DNA of 64,000 nucleotides from Mobiluncus porci (GCF_009695935.1 NZ_VUMY01000003.1:62001-126000); one strand, 5' to 3'; numbered from the stretch's first letter, positions 46,384-56,126 are shown. Notes: generated from the sequence alone by a model not told the origin. Translations and numbers: made by a program.

Positions 46384-47394
46384 ATGACAAGGATTAAGCG
46401 TTTTAAAGCCAAGAACAAAGAGGCTTTTCCGCCGCCCCCTCCCCCCGCCGCCCAGCCACCCAGCGAAGACACGGAATCCAGCACTGTGAACTGGACGAAA
46501 CTCGCGCTCGGGGAGGACGCGAACCGAGGCGAGGGTTCCGTGTCTCCCTATCGCTTGGAAGCCGAGCCGTCGGCCCCCGAAACGGGAGACAGCGACTCGG
46601 GGGTGTTTGAAGTCAACAAGAGCGAGCCGGATAATTCCTCCGAAACCGCAGAAAACAGCCACGCCGAAGAAGCGGGAGAGGCGCTCGGCGGAGATAGTGG
46701 CGATTCGACTGAAATATTTGCGGCCAGCGAATCCGGAAACAACGCGCCAAATTCAGGGGAGGCCCTTGCTGAAATGGAAGAAACCCAACCCACCAGCGGG
46801 CTGGCCCTTGCGGAAGAGAAACCCACCGTGGAAACCTCCGCGAACGCAACCCCAGTCGCTACCGACTTAACCGACCCGAGCTCTACTGAACCCACTCCCG
46901 CGGAACTCGAACGTCAAGAACGAGAAGCAAAAAAGGCAGAAAAACGCGCCCAGAAAGCGGCCGCGAAAGAAGCCGCGAAGGCGAGACGAGCCGAGAGAGA
47001 AGCCGAACGCGAGGCAGAATACGCCTCCATCCCCGACGCGAGGCGCGTGAAGCTCACGGTTTCGCGGGTGAATCCGCTCTCGGCCATGAAGATCGGTTTC
47101 CTCGTGGCGGTGGCTTTCGCGCTGATTCAGTTCGTGGCGGCCGCAGCCTTGTGGATTGTGCTGGACATGCTCCACGTGTTTTCCTCGATGCAGGGTTTCC
47201 TCGCCGCTTTGAGCGCGACCGCTCTGGTGAATCTCATGGACGCCTTGCAGTTCTCGCGGTTCATCGCCCTCGTAGCGCTCTACGGTGTCTTCCAGATTCT
47301 GGTCTTTACCGTGCTGTCTTGGCTGGCAGCGATGATTTACAACCTCATCGCCCGCATGGTCGGGGGATTGCACCTGGTTTTGACTGACGATTGA
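46384..47394 (+). CDS. DUF3566 membrane protein with long acidic/Ala cytosolic region
   Basis: About 336 residues from ATG 46384 (GGAAGG 6 nt upstream; GTG 46381 is too close). The first 215 residues are low-complexity: Pro, Glu, Ser and Thr, ending in a charged coiled coil of Glu, Lys and Ala (KAEKRAQKAAAKEAAKA). The C-terminal domain (VKLTVSRVNPLSAMKIGF) with two membrane helices is DUF3566, always found after gyrA in actinobacteria. Its role is not established. Confidence 0.88.
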   Translation: MTRIKRFKAKNKEAFPPPPPPAAQPPSEDTESSTVNWTKLALGEDANRGEGSVSPYRLEAEPSAPETGDSDSGVFEVNKSEPDNSSETAENSHAEEAGEALGGDSGDSTEIFAASESGNNAPNSGEALAEMEETQPTSGLALAEEKPTVETSANATPVATDLTDPSSTEPTPAELERQEREAKKAEKRAQKAAAKEAAKARRAEREAEREAEYASIPDARRVKLTVSRVNPLSAMKIGFLVAVAFALIQFVAAAALWIVLDMLHVFSSMQGFLAALSATALVNLMDALQFSRFIALVALYGVFQILVFTVLSWLAAMIYNLIARMVGGLHLVLTDD

Positions 47395-47425
47395 TGAAAC
47401 GAACAGATGCCCGAAACGAACCCAA

Positions 47426-48574
47426 GTGAAGGATTTGGATACTGTGGAAGAAAACTCTGCCATGAAAGCTAATCTCGAAAAACCGGCCGAACCGACTGAA
47501 GTGACCCAGCGGGAAAACTCGTCCGAACCCGAGAAACCGGTCGAGACCGATCGCCCTATCACCCTGTCATTCGTGATCCCCTGCTATAACTCCCAGGACT
47601 ACATGGATGCCTGCGTGTCCTCCATGCTCGGGGCGGGAGACGACACGGAGATCATCATTGTTGACGACGGATCGACCGACAAAACGGCAGAAAAAGCCGA
47701 CCGCTGGGCCGAACACATGCCCGACACGATTCGGGTCATTCACCAAGAAAACGCCGGACACGGCGGGGCGGTAATGGCGGGATTGCGGGCCGCGCGCGGG
47801 AAATATTTCAAGGTCGTGGACTCTGATGACTGGCTTGACCGCGTGGCGTTGAACCTCTTGATGGCACGCCTGCGGATGTTTATCGCCCATAAACAGCGCG
47901 TTGACCTTGTCGTTTGCAACTATGTGTACGAACATATTTTGACCGGCTCCCGCAAGGTGATTCGCTACATTAACGCCCTTCCCATGAACCGGATTATCGG
48001 CTGGAACCAGGTGCGACGCTTCGGGGTGGGGCAAAACATTTTGATGCACTCCGCGGTCTACCGCACCGAGGTCTTGCGGGAAAGCGGGCTGGAACTTCCG
48101 AAACACACCTTCTACGTGGATAACATTTTTGTCTACCAGCCCTTGCCTTATGTCAAGAAAATGTACTATATGCCGGTGAATCTCTACCACTACTTCATTG
48201 GACGCGAGGACCAGTCGGTAAACGAGAAGGTTATGCTCGGCCGGCTCGATCAACAAATGCGGGTCACCAGGTTGATGGTCGATGCTTTCACGCAGCATGA
48301 TGAGCCTCGCAACCCCCACCTCGAGCGATACATGGAGGGGTATTTGGCGCTGATCGTGACGGCGTCCTCGATTTTCTCGATTCTCCGCGGCGACCGCGAG
48401 GCGCTCAATATGCGCGATGACATGTGGAAACACATCGAGTCTCGCTCGGAAAAACTCGCGAAGCGGCTGCGCCGCCACCCGCTCGTGTGGGGGGTCAGTT
48501 TGAAGAATCCCGCCGTGCGCTCCACCCAGGTCAAACTTTACCGCCTCGCTCAGCGGTTGTATCGGTTTAACTAG
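47426..48574 (+). CDS. Family 2 glycosyltransferase
   Basis: About 382 residues; GTG 47426, GTG 47444 and ATG 47462 are all possible starts. The catalytic GT-A domain starts at about residue 50 with LSFVIPCYNSQDYM, then IIVDDGSTDKT and VVDSDDW (metal-binding DXD type). A mid-protein GHGGAVMAGLRAARG is also typical. It would use a nucleotide sugar to extend a surface glycan at the inner membrane face. It has no other glycan gene next to it and follows DUF3566 after 31 bp. Confidence 0.88.
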   Translation: MKDLDTVEENSAMKANLEKPAEPTEVTQRENSSEPEKPVETDRPITLSFVIPCYNSQDYMDACVSSMLGAGDDTEIIIVDDGSTDKTAEKADRWAEHMPDTIRVIHQENAGHGGAVMAGLRAARGKYFKVVDSDDWLDRVALNLLMARLRMFIAHKQRVDLVVCNYVYEHILTGSRKVIRYINALPMNRIIGWNQVRRFGVGQNILMHSAVYRTEVLRESGLELPKHTFYVDNIFVYQPLPYVKKMYYMPVNLYHYFIGREDQSVNEKVMLGRLDQQMRVTRLMVDAFTQHDEPRNPHLERYMEGYLALIVTASSIFSILRGDREALNMRDDMWKHIESRSEKLAKRLRRHPLVWGVSLKNPAVRSTQVKLYRLAQRLYRFN

Positions 48575-48705
48575 TCACCTAGCTTGATACGCGCTGGTAG
48601 GGCGGCTGTGAGAGACTGTTTGTGTTTTTTCAGGTAGGAAGATGAGGAACACTAGTACAATACGAGGCAAAGACACCTCAAGAGATTCTTTGTGAAGGTA
48701 ACGAT

Positions 48706-50235
48706 ATGGACGACGCGGTGAACTCTACTAGAACGATTCCGGATAATGTGCGCAACATTTTGAATATCATGACCGATCAGCACCGTATCGACACAATAGG
48801 CTGTCTCGGTAATCCTTATGCGCGCACCCCGAATCTTGACAAGCTTGGTAGTGAGGGTTTTGCTTTCACGAATGCTTACACGCCGACTGCTATCTGTACA
48901 CCGGCTCGTTCTTCACTCCTTACAGGAAAATTCCCCTTTAAACACAAGGTGGTGGCTAATGACGAGTGGAATATTGCGTATCGAACAGCTATTCCGCTTG
49001 GCAGTTGGACCTATACTCAAGAATTGCGCGACCATGGCTATAACGTGGGAATCGTGGGTAAGTATCATTGTGGTCGCAACTTGCCAGACAAATTTGGTAT
49101 GGATGACGATTCGTACTGGGGCGCCGAAAACCCCGTGGGCAACGAGAAATACGTGGCGTGGCTAGAGGCAAATCATCTACCTCCGGTGCGCGCATATGAT
49201 GTGTATCGAGGTAAACTCCCCGGAAATCGTGATGGGCATATTATTGCCGCGCGCCTGCGCCAGCCTGAGGAAGCTACATTTGAGCGTTTCCTAGCAGATC
49301 GTGCGATTGAAAAGCTTAAAGAGTATGCAGATGATTGGAAAGAGCATCAGAAGCCATTTGATCTCGAGATTCATTTTTTCGGTCCGCATTTGCCATATTT
49401 CCTGCCTGATGAGTGGTTTGATTTAATTGATCCGGATTGTGTGACGTTACCCGACAATTTCGCAGACTCACTTGTGGGTAAACCTCCCGTACAACAGAAT
49501 TACGCCACTTATTGGAGCACAGCTGACTTCACCACGGAACAGTGGAAGAAGCTCATCGCTGTGTATTGGGGGTATGTAGCCATGATTGATTTTGAGATTG
49601 GGCGAATCATGAAGGCTGCCGAGGAACTTGGCGTACTCGATGACACGGCTGTTTTCTTTTGTGCAGATCACGGCGAATTTACTGGTTCCCATCGCCTAAA
49701 CGACAAGGGTCCGGCGATGTATGACGACATTTATAGAATTCCTTTGATTGCCCACATTCCAGGAGTGTCGAGAGTGGGGCGGTCTGATGCGTTTGTTTCG
49801 CTGCTAGATCTCACTCCCACTTTTTTGGAAGTGGCAGGGATTGATACGAGTCTTGCTGAGGATGGGCGTTCGATTGTGGATTTAACCCGCAGGGATGAGG
49901 TGCCAGATTGGCGAGAGAACATTGTGTGCGAGTTTCACGGTCATCATTTCCCCTTGCAGCAACGCATGATTCGCACCCGCGATTACAAACTCATCATTTC
50001 GCCTGAATCTGTAAACGAAATGTATGATTTGCGTAGAGATCCTGGTGAGATTAATAACGTGTACTATGTGCCGGTGTACGATGAAAAACGCCGTGAGCTT
50101 GCCACAGAGCTTTATCGTCAGCTGCGTGAGCGCGGCGATCATTCTTTTGCCAAGTGGATGGCCGCTATGGTCGATTTTGATGTGCCGCTGGTGAATACTG
50201 CGCGTTCCGATTTGGATGAGGTTTCTTTCGAGTAA
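48706..50235 (+). CDS. Cys-type sulfatase
   Basis: 509 residues from ATG 48706 with GAAGG upstream. The sulfatase motif is C64-T-P-A-R68 in ICTPARSSLLTGK, where the Cys must be converted to formylglycine. TDQHRIDTIG near residue 23 and DHGEFTGSHRLNDKG in the C-terminal half hold metal ligands, close to iduronate-2-sulfatase and choline-sulfatase relatives. No signal peptide is seen, so it is cytosolic, fitting maturation by the cytosolic radical SAM enzyme at 54891-56126. Codon use is AT-richer than in the flanking core genes. The ester substrate is unknown. Confidence 0.9.
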   Translation: MDDAVNSTRTIPDNVRNILNIMTDQHRIDTIGCLGNPYARTPNLDKLGSEGFAFTNAYTPTAICTPARSSLLTGKFPFKHKVVANDEWNIAYRTAIPLGSWTYTQELRDHGYNVGIVGKYHCGRNLPDKFGMDDDSYWGAENPVGNEKYVAWLEANHLPPVRAYDVYRGKLPGNRDGHIIAARLRQPEEATFERFLADRAIEKLKEYADDWKEHQKPFDLEIHFFGPHLPYFLPDEWFDLIDPDCVTLPDNFADSLVGKPPVQQNYATYWSTADFTTEQWKKLIAVYWGYVAMIDFEIGRIMKAAEELGVLDDTAVFFCADHGEFTGSHRLNDKGPAMYDDIYRIPLIAHIPGVSRVGRSDAFVSLLDLTPTFLEVAGIDTSLAEDGRSIVDLTRRDEVPDWRENIVCEFHGHHFPLQQRMIRTRDYKLIISPESVNEMYDLRRDPGEINNVYYVPVYDEKRRELATELYRQLRERGDHSFAKWMAAMVDFDVPLVNTARSDLDEVSFE

Positions 50236-50250
50236 ATAGGCTAACCATTT

Positions 50251-50274
50251 ATTCTGTCGGATAATTGACAGAAT
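50251..50274. promoter_or_regulatory. Palindromic operator upstream of the ROK gene
   Basis: ATTCTGTC (50251-50258) and GACAGAAT (50267-50274) are perfect inverted 8-mers with an 8-bp spacer, overlapping the -35 box of the promoter at 50265. Position and symmetry suit autoregulation by the dimeric ROK protein. Confidence 0.6.
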
Positions 50275-50293
50275 TAGTGTGATGCTCCATACT
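50265..50293 (+). promoter_or_regulatory. Sigma-A-type promoter for the ROK gene, probably leaderless
   Basis: TTGACA at 50265-50270, 17-bp spacer, CATACT at 50288-50293. Transcription would start at about 50300, exactly at an ATG, so a leaderless mRNA is predicted. Confidence 0.55.
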
Positions 50294-50299
50294 AGTCCT

Positions 50300-51622
50300 A
50301 TGGAGACGCAAAGGCGCGCTAGTTTTGAACAACATTCTCAAGATGTGCTCAACTTATTAGGAGCTGGTCATCAGCTTACGCGCGCAGAAATAGCATCACG
50401 CCTCGGTGTCACTCGTACCACGATTACTCCCGTGCTCTCACAGCTCCATGATGAAGGCGCCATCGTCACCGTGGCCACTCAGAGTGGCGAAGGGAGAGGC
50501 CGTCGCGCGGCAATTCTTGCTATAGATCCAACTGCAGTGCGACACATTGGCGTAGATATGTCTCATACGCGTGTAATCGTGATACTCGCAAACAACGCTG
50601 GTACAGAAATTGTTTCTGGAATGAAGGAGTTTCAAGCTGGAGCAACATGGGAATCCCGCTGCACCACGGCAATAAAGTTTATTCAAACCCTCGTTTCATC
50701 CCATGAGCTTCATCTGAGGCAATTGAGCCGCATCGCTATTGGATTACCAGGGTCGGCATCATGGCACTTTGGATTTAGCGAGGAGAACTATCCAGCGGTT
50801 TTCCCAAGCCGCGCTGAACTCAAAGCCGAATCTCGCACACAAGTTATGCAAGATTCAGCCAACGATACCCGCCTGCGTGTAACACAGATTTTTGCTGAAG
50901 AATTTCATGTGCCAGTGGCCACTGCTCACCATATTCGCTATGCCGCAATTGCGGAAGCCGCGAATCACCCCAGTGCCGAAAACCTCCTGTATGTGCGACT
51001 ATCCTCCGGCGTGGGCGGAGCGGTGATTGACTGTGGGAAAGCAGTTGTGGGAGCGGCAAAACTCGCTGGAGAAATTGGGCATATGTGTGTGGATCACAGC
51101 GATAATGCTCCTTTATGCCGATGCGGAAAACGAGGTTGTCTGGAAGCTTTTATTTCGATTACTGCTTTAGAAAACTCCTGGAGGAAAGCGGGACACCCGA
51201 AAGATACATTCGCCGACCTCTGCGAGGCAGCACATCAAGACAATCCCGAACGCAGGACAAACCCAGGTAACAGTTCACGCACATCCAGGCTCCCGGATTC
51301 GAATCGCAGGGCGCAAGAAATTGTGGTTCAGGCGGCGAAAACACTGGGGCGGGCTATTGGATGCGCAGCAGTGGTTACAGATCCAGACTCAATTGTGATT
51401 TCCGGGGAAGTAGGAAATCTTTTGCTAACTCAGCAGGAGGTGATTCAAACAGAGGTTGATAAAGAGATTCTTCCTGTTGCGCAAAGTCGCGTGTGCGCCG
51501 CTAGTGTTGGTTTCAAAGCCGGGGCAGTTGGTGCAGTGATTGCGAGCATGTCAGAAGCGAACACAGCTAGTACACCTAGTACACCACCAAACCTTATCAA
51601 CCCTCGCATTTATGACACGTAA
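50300..51622 (+). CDS. ROK-family transcriptional repressor
   Basis: About 440 residues from ATG 50300, preferred because the promoter -10 box overlaps earlier in-frame starts at 50279 and 50282. The N-terminal winged helix (LNLLGAGHQLTRAEIASRLG then TRTTITPVLSQL) is followed by a ROK sugar-kinase-like domain with the zinc site CRCGKRGCLEAF and VRLSSGVGGAVID. ROK repressors sense sugars or sugar phosphates, which suggests the cluster responds to a glycan product. It lies between the sulfatase and the importer genes. Confidence 0.88.
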   Translation: METQRRASFEQHSQDVLNLLGAGHQLTRAEIASRLGVTRTTITPVLSQLHDEGAIVTVATQSGEGRGRRAAILAIDPTAVRHIGVDMSHTRVIVILANNAGTEIVSGMKEFQAGATWESRCTTAIKFIQTLVSSHELHLRQLSRIAIGLPGSASWHFGFSEENYPAVFPSRAELKAESRTQVMQDSANDTRLRVTQIFAEEFHVPVATAHHIRYAAIAEAANHPSAENLLYVRLSSGVGGAVIDCGKAVVGAAKLAGEIGHMCVDHSDNAPLCRCGKRGCLEAFISITALENSWRKAGHPKDTFADLCEAAHQDNPERRTNPGNSSRTSRLPDSNRRAQEIVVQAAKTLGRAIGCAAVVTDPDSIVISGEVGNLLLTQQEVIQTEVDKEILPVAQSRVCAASVGFKAGAVGAVIASMSEANTASTPSTPPNLINPRIYDT

Positions 51623-51713
51623 CGTGTGTGGCAGCGTTACCTCTACGACACTTTAATAAATAGGGTTAACGCTACAAGAGATGTTTTCACATTTTTGATA
51701 CAAAGGAGTTTCG

Positions 51714-51752
51714 ATGAAAGCAAAAAACGGGAGGTTCGATCATGTCTATTAA
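51714..51752 (+). CDS. 12-codon leader peptide overlapping the permease start
   Basis: ATG 51714 to TAA 51752 reads [20 protein letters not shown] lies 5 nt upstream, the strongest ribosome site in this gap. The permease ATG at 51742 lies inside its last codons in another frame, so translation of the leader would expose or couple the permease start. Confidence 0.4.
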   Translation: MKAKNGRFDHVY

Positions 51753-52569
51753 CGTAGTCGAACCGGATCCTTCTACAGCAGTTGGTAAGCGTAAAACACC
51801 TTTTAAAAACGAGGCAGAGGTTAAGAAAAAGCGCTTAAATATGGCACTCAACGTGACTACCATATTTCTGGGAATTGCCACGTGGTGGGTAGTGTCGATG
51901 TTTGTTAAAAATCTTCCCACCCCCGTGGAGACGGTACAGGCGGCAATAAAGTACGCACAAAAAGGGATTATGGGTGAGGATATAATTGCTTCTCTCCGTC
52001 GCGTATTTACGGGTTTCCTTCTCGGTACTGCTCTGGCGATTCCTGTAGGTTTTTTGATGGGCTGGTACAGCTGGGCGCGAGGTCTACTCGAGCCGTGGGT
52101 GCAATTCTTCCGTACTGTCCCGCCCCTCGCTATTATCCCGCTAGCTATTGTGCTTATGGGCATTGGCGAGACACCAAAAATCTTTGTTATTTTTTTGGCG
52201 GCATTCCTTTCCTGCGTGATTTCAACTTTCCAGGGTGTTGTGCAGGTGGATAAGACACTTATAAACGCGGCGCGAGTCTTAGGCGCTAAAGACAGCACGA
52301 TTTTTGCAAAAGTAGTAGTTCCAGCCTCCACACCATTTATTCTCGTAGGTATGCGTATTGGCTTGGGTTCTGCTTGGGCTACAGTGGTGGCGGCTGAACT
52401 TATCGCGGCACAGCAAGGTTTAGGTTATCGGATGCAGCAATCCCAGATTTACTACGATATCCCTACGATTTTTGTGGGCATTGTCATTATCGGCACCTTC
52501 GGTTTAATCATGGATCGCATGGTGCTCTGGATTGAGAACAAATTGACAGGATGGCAGGAACGTCGATGA
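51742..52569 (+). CDS. ABC transporter permease (SsuC/TauC type)
   Basis: 275 residues from ATG 51742 with GGGAGG upstream. About six membrane helices and the cytosolic EAA loop ([21 protein letters not shown]) that docks on the ATPase. The pattern matches permeases of the nitrate/sulfonate/taurine/aliphatic sulfonate (SsuC-TauC) family. It forms the channel of the importer with the next two genes. Its stop overlaps the ATPase start by 4 nt. Confidence 0.9.
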   Translation: MSINVVEPDPSTAVGKRKTPFKNEAEVKKKRLNMALNVTTIFLGIATWWVVSMFVKNLPTPVETVQAAIKYAQKGIMGEDIIASLRRVFTGFLLGTALAIPVGFLMGWYSWARGLLEPWVQFFRTVPPLAIIPLAIVLMGIGETPKIFVIFLAAFLSCVISTFQGVVQVDKTLINAARVLGAKDSTIFAKVVVPASTPFILVGMRIGLGSAWATVVAAELIAAQQGLGYRMQQSQIYYDIPTIFVGIVIIGTFGLIMDRMVLWIENKLTGWQERR

Positions 52570-53336
52570 GTAAAATCGAAGTAAGAGACGTAAGCAAAGT
52601 ATTCTCTCTTGGAAAAGAAGAATTCGTCGCTTTGGGTGGAGTGAATCTCACAATTGAGGAAAATGAATTCGTAACGGTCGTAGGGCCCTCAGGTTGCGGT
52701 AAATCTACGCTGCTAAACATTCTGGCCGGTTTGGAAGAACCAACCCAAGGCACAGCAACTGTGGATGGCAAGATCGTGAATGGTCCATCTCCTGAGCGTG
52801 GGGTGATTTTTCAACAGTATGCGCTTTTCCCGTGGCTTACAGTTCGTCAAAACGTGGAATTTGGACTGAAAAATTCCGGTGTCTCAAAGGCAGAGCGACG
52901 TGAGAAAGCCCAACATTTCATCGATATGGTAGAGCTCACCCAATTCGCCGATTCTCTGCCTAAGACACTGTCTGGTGGTATGAAACAGCGTTGCGCTATC
53001 GCTCGTGCCTATGCGATGAACCCGTCCATTTTATTGATGGATGAACCGTTCGGGGCTCTGGATGCCCTTACTCGGGTTCGTATGCAAGAGCATTTGCTCA
53101 ACACGTGGGAGCAAGAGAAGCGAACCGTTATGTTCATCACTCACGACGTAGACGAAGCTGCTTTCTTGGCTAATCGAGTCGTGGTAATGGCTGCGCGCCC
53201 CGGGCGCATTCACCGCTTGATTGATGTTAATCTGCCGTACCCACGTACGGAAGAAGTGCGCCTCAGTCCAGAATTTGCTGAGCTGCGTAACGAGATTTGG
53301 TATGAGGTGTATCACCAAGATGGAGTACAGCACTAA
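52566..53336 (+). CDS. ABC transporter ATP-binding protein (SsuB/TauB type)
   Basis: 256 residues from ATG 52566. Walker [11 protein letters not shown]-loop FQQYALFPW, signature LSGGMKQR, Walker [13 protein letters not shown] and the switch His in [12 protein letters not shown] are all intact. It drives the sulfonate/sulfate-ester-type importer. Translation is coupled to the permease. Confidence 0.92.
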   Translation: MSKIEVRDVSKVFSLGKEEFVALGGVNLTIEENEFVTVVGPSGCGKSTLLNILAGLEEPTQGTATVDGKIVNGPSPERGVIFQQYALFPWLTVRQNVEFGLKNSGVSKAERREKAQHFIDMVELTQFADSLPKTLSGGMKQRCAIARAYAMNPSILLMDEPFGALDALTRVRMQEHLLNTWEQEKRTVMFITHDVDEAAFLANRVVVMAARPGRIHRLIDVNLPYPRTEEVRLSPEFAELRNEIWYEVYHQDGVQH

Positions 53337-53466
53337 GTACCAAAATGAGGAAGATTACGATTCCTCTACATACAAGGATCTGTTAGCGAGTTTTTGATGC
53401 AAACAGCATGTGTGTAATCAAAACAAATGGATAACCAGGATGAATAACCCTAGAAATGGAGAACCA

Positions 53467-54474
53467 ATGAACACTATCAAGAAAACCCTCGCAGGGCTAC
53501 TCAGCGTCGGCCTCGCGATTACAGCACTTAGTGCCTGCTCCAAAAACGAGGCGGCTACGCAGACGCCTAAAGAGCAAGGCCAGGAAGTACTAGACGTGAA
53601 ATTTGGCTATATTGCAGACTATAACGGAGCTTCACTGGCCGCTATTATTGCAGACCAAGGCCTCTGGGAAAAGAACGGTCTTAACGTTGAGGCAATTCCG
53701 TTCACAAATGGTCCGCTGCAGATCCAGGCACTTGGAACCGGCGATCTCGACTATGGCTACATCGGTAACGGTGCTATGTGGCTCCCGGCATCTGGTCAGG
53801 CATCCGTGATTATGATTAACGCTGTGGGCGAAGCAGATCGCGTGATTGCTCAGCCAGGAATCAACTCGATTAAAGACCTCAAAGGCAAAAAAGTAGCTAT
53901 TCCTGAGGGCACTTCAGGGGACACCATCGTCCAGCGTGCACTCCAGGAAGCGGGTATGAGCATGGATGATATCGAAAAAGTGGCCATGGATGCCTCCACA
54001 GTGGTTTCTGCTTTTGCCTCTGGTCAGGTAGATGCTGCTGGTATCTGGTATCCACTTGTGGACACCATCAAAGCGCAAGTACCAGAACTTGTAGAGCTTG
54101 CTAAGAACACTGATTTCCCAGATCTCATTGCTCCCAGCGCGTTTGTAGCTGGGGTAGATCCAGATAAAGAGAAGACCACACGGGTTCTGAAAGCTCTGCG
54201 TGAAGCAAACGACTGGCGTGCAGACAATATGGATGAGGCAGTGAAAATTACGGCCAAGTTCACTGGTGTGGATGCTGATTCCATGAAGAACGACGCCATT
54301 CATGCCAAATACTACAGTTCCGCCGATCTCGATAAGATGACTGAGGACGGTACTATCGAGGGATGGCTGCAGAGTATGAATGATGCCAATGTTGCTTCCG
54401 GTAAAATTGAAGGCGATCCTGTTCCTCCTTCAAAGTTCTACCACGGTGAAGCTTTCGTGGCTGCTGGTAAGTAG
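53467..54474 (+). CDS. Substrate-binding lipoprotein (SsuA/NMT1-like)
   Basis: 335 residues from ATG 53467 with GGAG 5 nt upstream. A lipoprotein signal peptide ends in LSAC, so it is membrane-anchored outside. The mature part (VKFGYIADYNGASLAAIIADQGLW, ALGTGDLDYG, GKKVAIPEGTSGDTI) is the SsuA/TauA/THI5-like binding fold. It should select the ligand for the importer: sulfonates, sulfate esters, taurine or another small organic anion. The 130-bp gap from the ATPase gene suggests differing expression levels. Confidence 0.9.
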   Translation: MNTIKKTLAGLLSVGLAITALSACSKNEAATQTPKEQGQEVLDVKFGYIADYNGASLAAIIADQGLWEKNGLNVEAIPFTNGPLQIQALGTGDLDYGYIGNGAMWLPASGQASVIMINAVGEADRVIAQPGINSIKDLKGKKVAIPEGTSGDTIVQRALQEAGMSMDDIEKVAMDASTVVSAFASGQVDAAGIWYPLVDTIKAQVPELVELAKNTDFPDLIAPSAFVAGVDPDKEKTTRVLKALREANDWRADNMDEAVKITAKFTGVDADSMKNDAIHAKYYSSADLDKMTEDGTIEGWLQSMNDANVASGKIEGDPVPPSKFYHGEAFVAAGK

Positions 54475-54890
54475 ACAAGAATACGACGCTCAATTTATCT
54501 AACCGATCAGCATTCCGAGTTTTTCGGTTGTTTAGGTAAATAAGCCGCACCGTTTAGGCGCCCGATGTTGATATCCAGCATCGGGCGCCGTGCTTTGTCC
54601 AGCGGAATGTGGAGTGTTCTGGACTTTCAGTTTTAGGTGTGTTAGGTGTTGCCGGTTAATGGTTTGCTTGTGGGTGGGGGTGAAGATGTTTGGTAGACAC
54701 TCTCAAGGACAAAGTATCTGCTGGGTTGTTTAGGTTCTCGCGTCTAGATTACCGGTGTGTTGAAGGAGGTGGAGGTGGTCGTTAGCCTTAGGGATGTGCG
54801 TGTCTGTGTGAATGGTTGTGGGGGTTTGTTAAGGGCTGCCGCGGTTGGGGGGTGTCGGCTTGGATCGGAACAAAATGTGGACCTGACAAT
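54475..54890. other. Intergenic region between importer and maturase genes
   Basis: 416 bases between convergent genes. It contains the terminator at 54557-54589 and a G/T-rich stretch (54600-54880) with no supported ORF. The G/T bias is unlike the rest of the window; it might be a degraded insertion, but no transposase motif is readable. Confidence 0.5.
54557..54589. terminator. Terminator after the importer operon
   Basis: GGCGCCCGATG (54557-54567) / CATCGGGCGCC (54579-54589), 11-bp perfect stem, 11-nt loop, 82 nt after the lipoprotein stop. Confidence 0.75.
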
Positions 54891-56126
54891 TTATCGCCTA
54901 GAATCTAGTTTCTTTTCGTTCATCACGTCTTTCGCTTCACGACCCTGTTGGATAAGCTGAACCATCTGTGCAATTCCTGGGGTTATATGGCTGAAAAAAT
55001 CATAGTAGCCCGCGCAGAGGTAGTTCTGGCCGTATTCTCCATCTGGGCTTTTTGCAAAACGATCTTTGGGGCATCCCCCAAAACAGGCCCATCTCACTGG
55101 GCATTGCTGACAGTGTTTCGTAAGTTTCGATTTGGCCTGTCCGAATTGGAGCTGAAATGGGCTGAAAGCTATGGCTGCGAGCGGATCGGTCGCCACGTTT
55201 CCCAATAAATACCCTGGTTCCACATAGTGGTCGCATGAGTAGACGTCGCCGTTATGTTCTACGGCTAGAGCCTGGCCGCAGGTGGGAGAATGCACGCATA
55301 ACGAATGTACGCCAAAAGCATTGGATAAGGCCGTATCGAAATGTTGAACAAAAACAGTACCAACGTCTGTTTTGAACCATTCGTCCCAGATTGCGCTGAG
55401 GAAAGCACCGAAAGCCTTAGGTTCTACGCTTCGTGAGGTGACGGCATTACCCGCTTGGCGATAGAGAAGTCGCTTCTTATTATCTGTTTTCCAACCTTGT
55501 TCTGCAATTTTTAAATACTTGCGTGAAACCCTCTCGACAATCGGGATAAATTGAATGTACCTTGCGTTGAGCGTGTCGCGGAAATAACGGTAAACCTCAA
55601 GTGGATGATTTTGATTCGCTGCGTGAACCGTGCAGAGGATATTAATCTCAACCCCGGCTTTTTGGAGTTTACGGTAACCTCCTACCACCTGTGAATGAGT
55701 GCCACGACCGGCCTTGTTCACCCGGTAGGTATCGTGAATTGCTTCTGGGCCGTCGATGGAGACTCCCACTAAAAAACCTTCTGTGGCAAGAAAATCTGCC
55801 CAAGACTCGTCTATGAGTGTGGCGTTTGTCTGAATCGTGTGAAATAAATGCTGACCTGGACGGGCAAGTTCCTTGGCGATAGCCACCGCTTGCTTAAAAA
55901 AATCTAGACCACGTAGTGTTGGTTCTCCACCTTGCCAGGCTATTGTCACGTCTCCATCTGGCTGTGAATCAAGATATCCCTTAAGAAATAATCTGAGTGT
56001 TTGTTCGCTCATTCGTTGGCGCTCATCGTAGAGCGATTCCTTTGAGAGAAAAAAGCAGTAGGTGCAATCTAAATTGCACAAAGCTCCCGTAGGCTTGGCA
56101 AGGATTGAAAATGGTTTCGACCGCAT
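54891..56126 (-). CDS. Anaerobic sulfatase-maturating radical SAM enzyme (anSME)
   Basis: 411 residues from ATG 56126 (MRSKPFSILAKPTG); the frame is open to a further start at 56159. The radical SAM cluster site is C17, C21 and C24 in CNLDCTYC. A SPASM/twitch-type C-terminal region with many Cys follows: CVHSPTCGQ, YSCDHYV, CQQCPVRWACFGGCPKDR and YLCAGY. WQGGEPTLRG and SIDGPEAIHD are family hallmarks. It oxidises the sulfatase Cys or Ser to formylglycine without oxygen. Its only obvious client here is the sulfatase at 48706-50235. Confidence 0.93.
   Translation of the reverse strand: MRSKPFSILAKPTGALCNLDCTYCFFLSKESLYDERQRMSEQTLRLFLKGYLDSQPDGDVTIAWQGGEPTLRGLDFFKQAVAIAKELARPGQHLFHTIQTNATLIDESWADFLATEGFLVGVSIDGPEAIHDTYRVNKAGRGTHSQVVGGYRKLQKAGVEINILCTVHAANQNHPLEVYRYFRDTLNARYIQFIPIVERVSRKYLKIAEQGWKTDNKKRLLYRQAGNAVTSRSVEPKAFGAFLSAIWDEWFKTDVGTVFVQHFDTALSNAFGVHSLCVHSPTCGQALAVEHNGDVYSCDHYVEPGYLLGNVATDPLAAIAFSPFQLQFGQAKSKLTKHCQQCPVRWACFGGCPKDRFAKSPDGEYGQNYLCAGYYDFFSHITPGIAQMVQLIQQGREAKDVMNEKKLDSRR

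Noticed and set aside
44917-46662. 581-codon minus-strand frame opposite gyrA
   Set aside because: A typical long antisense frame in GC-rich coding DNA; gyrA is certain on plus.
54757-54960. 67-codon open frame between importer and maturase
   Set aside because: It overlaps the maturase 3' end, has low-complexity V/G/R content, and shows no homology pattern.
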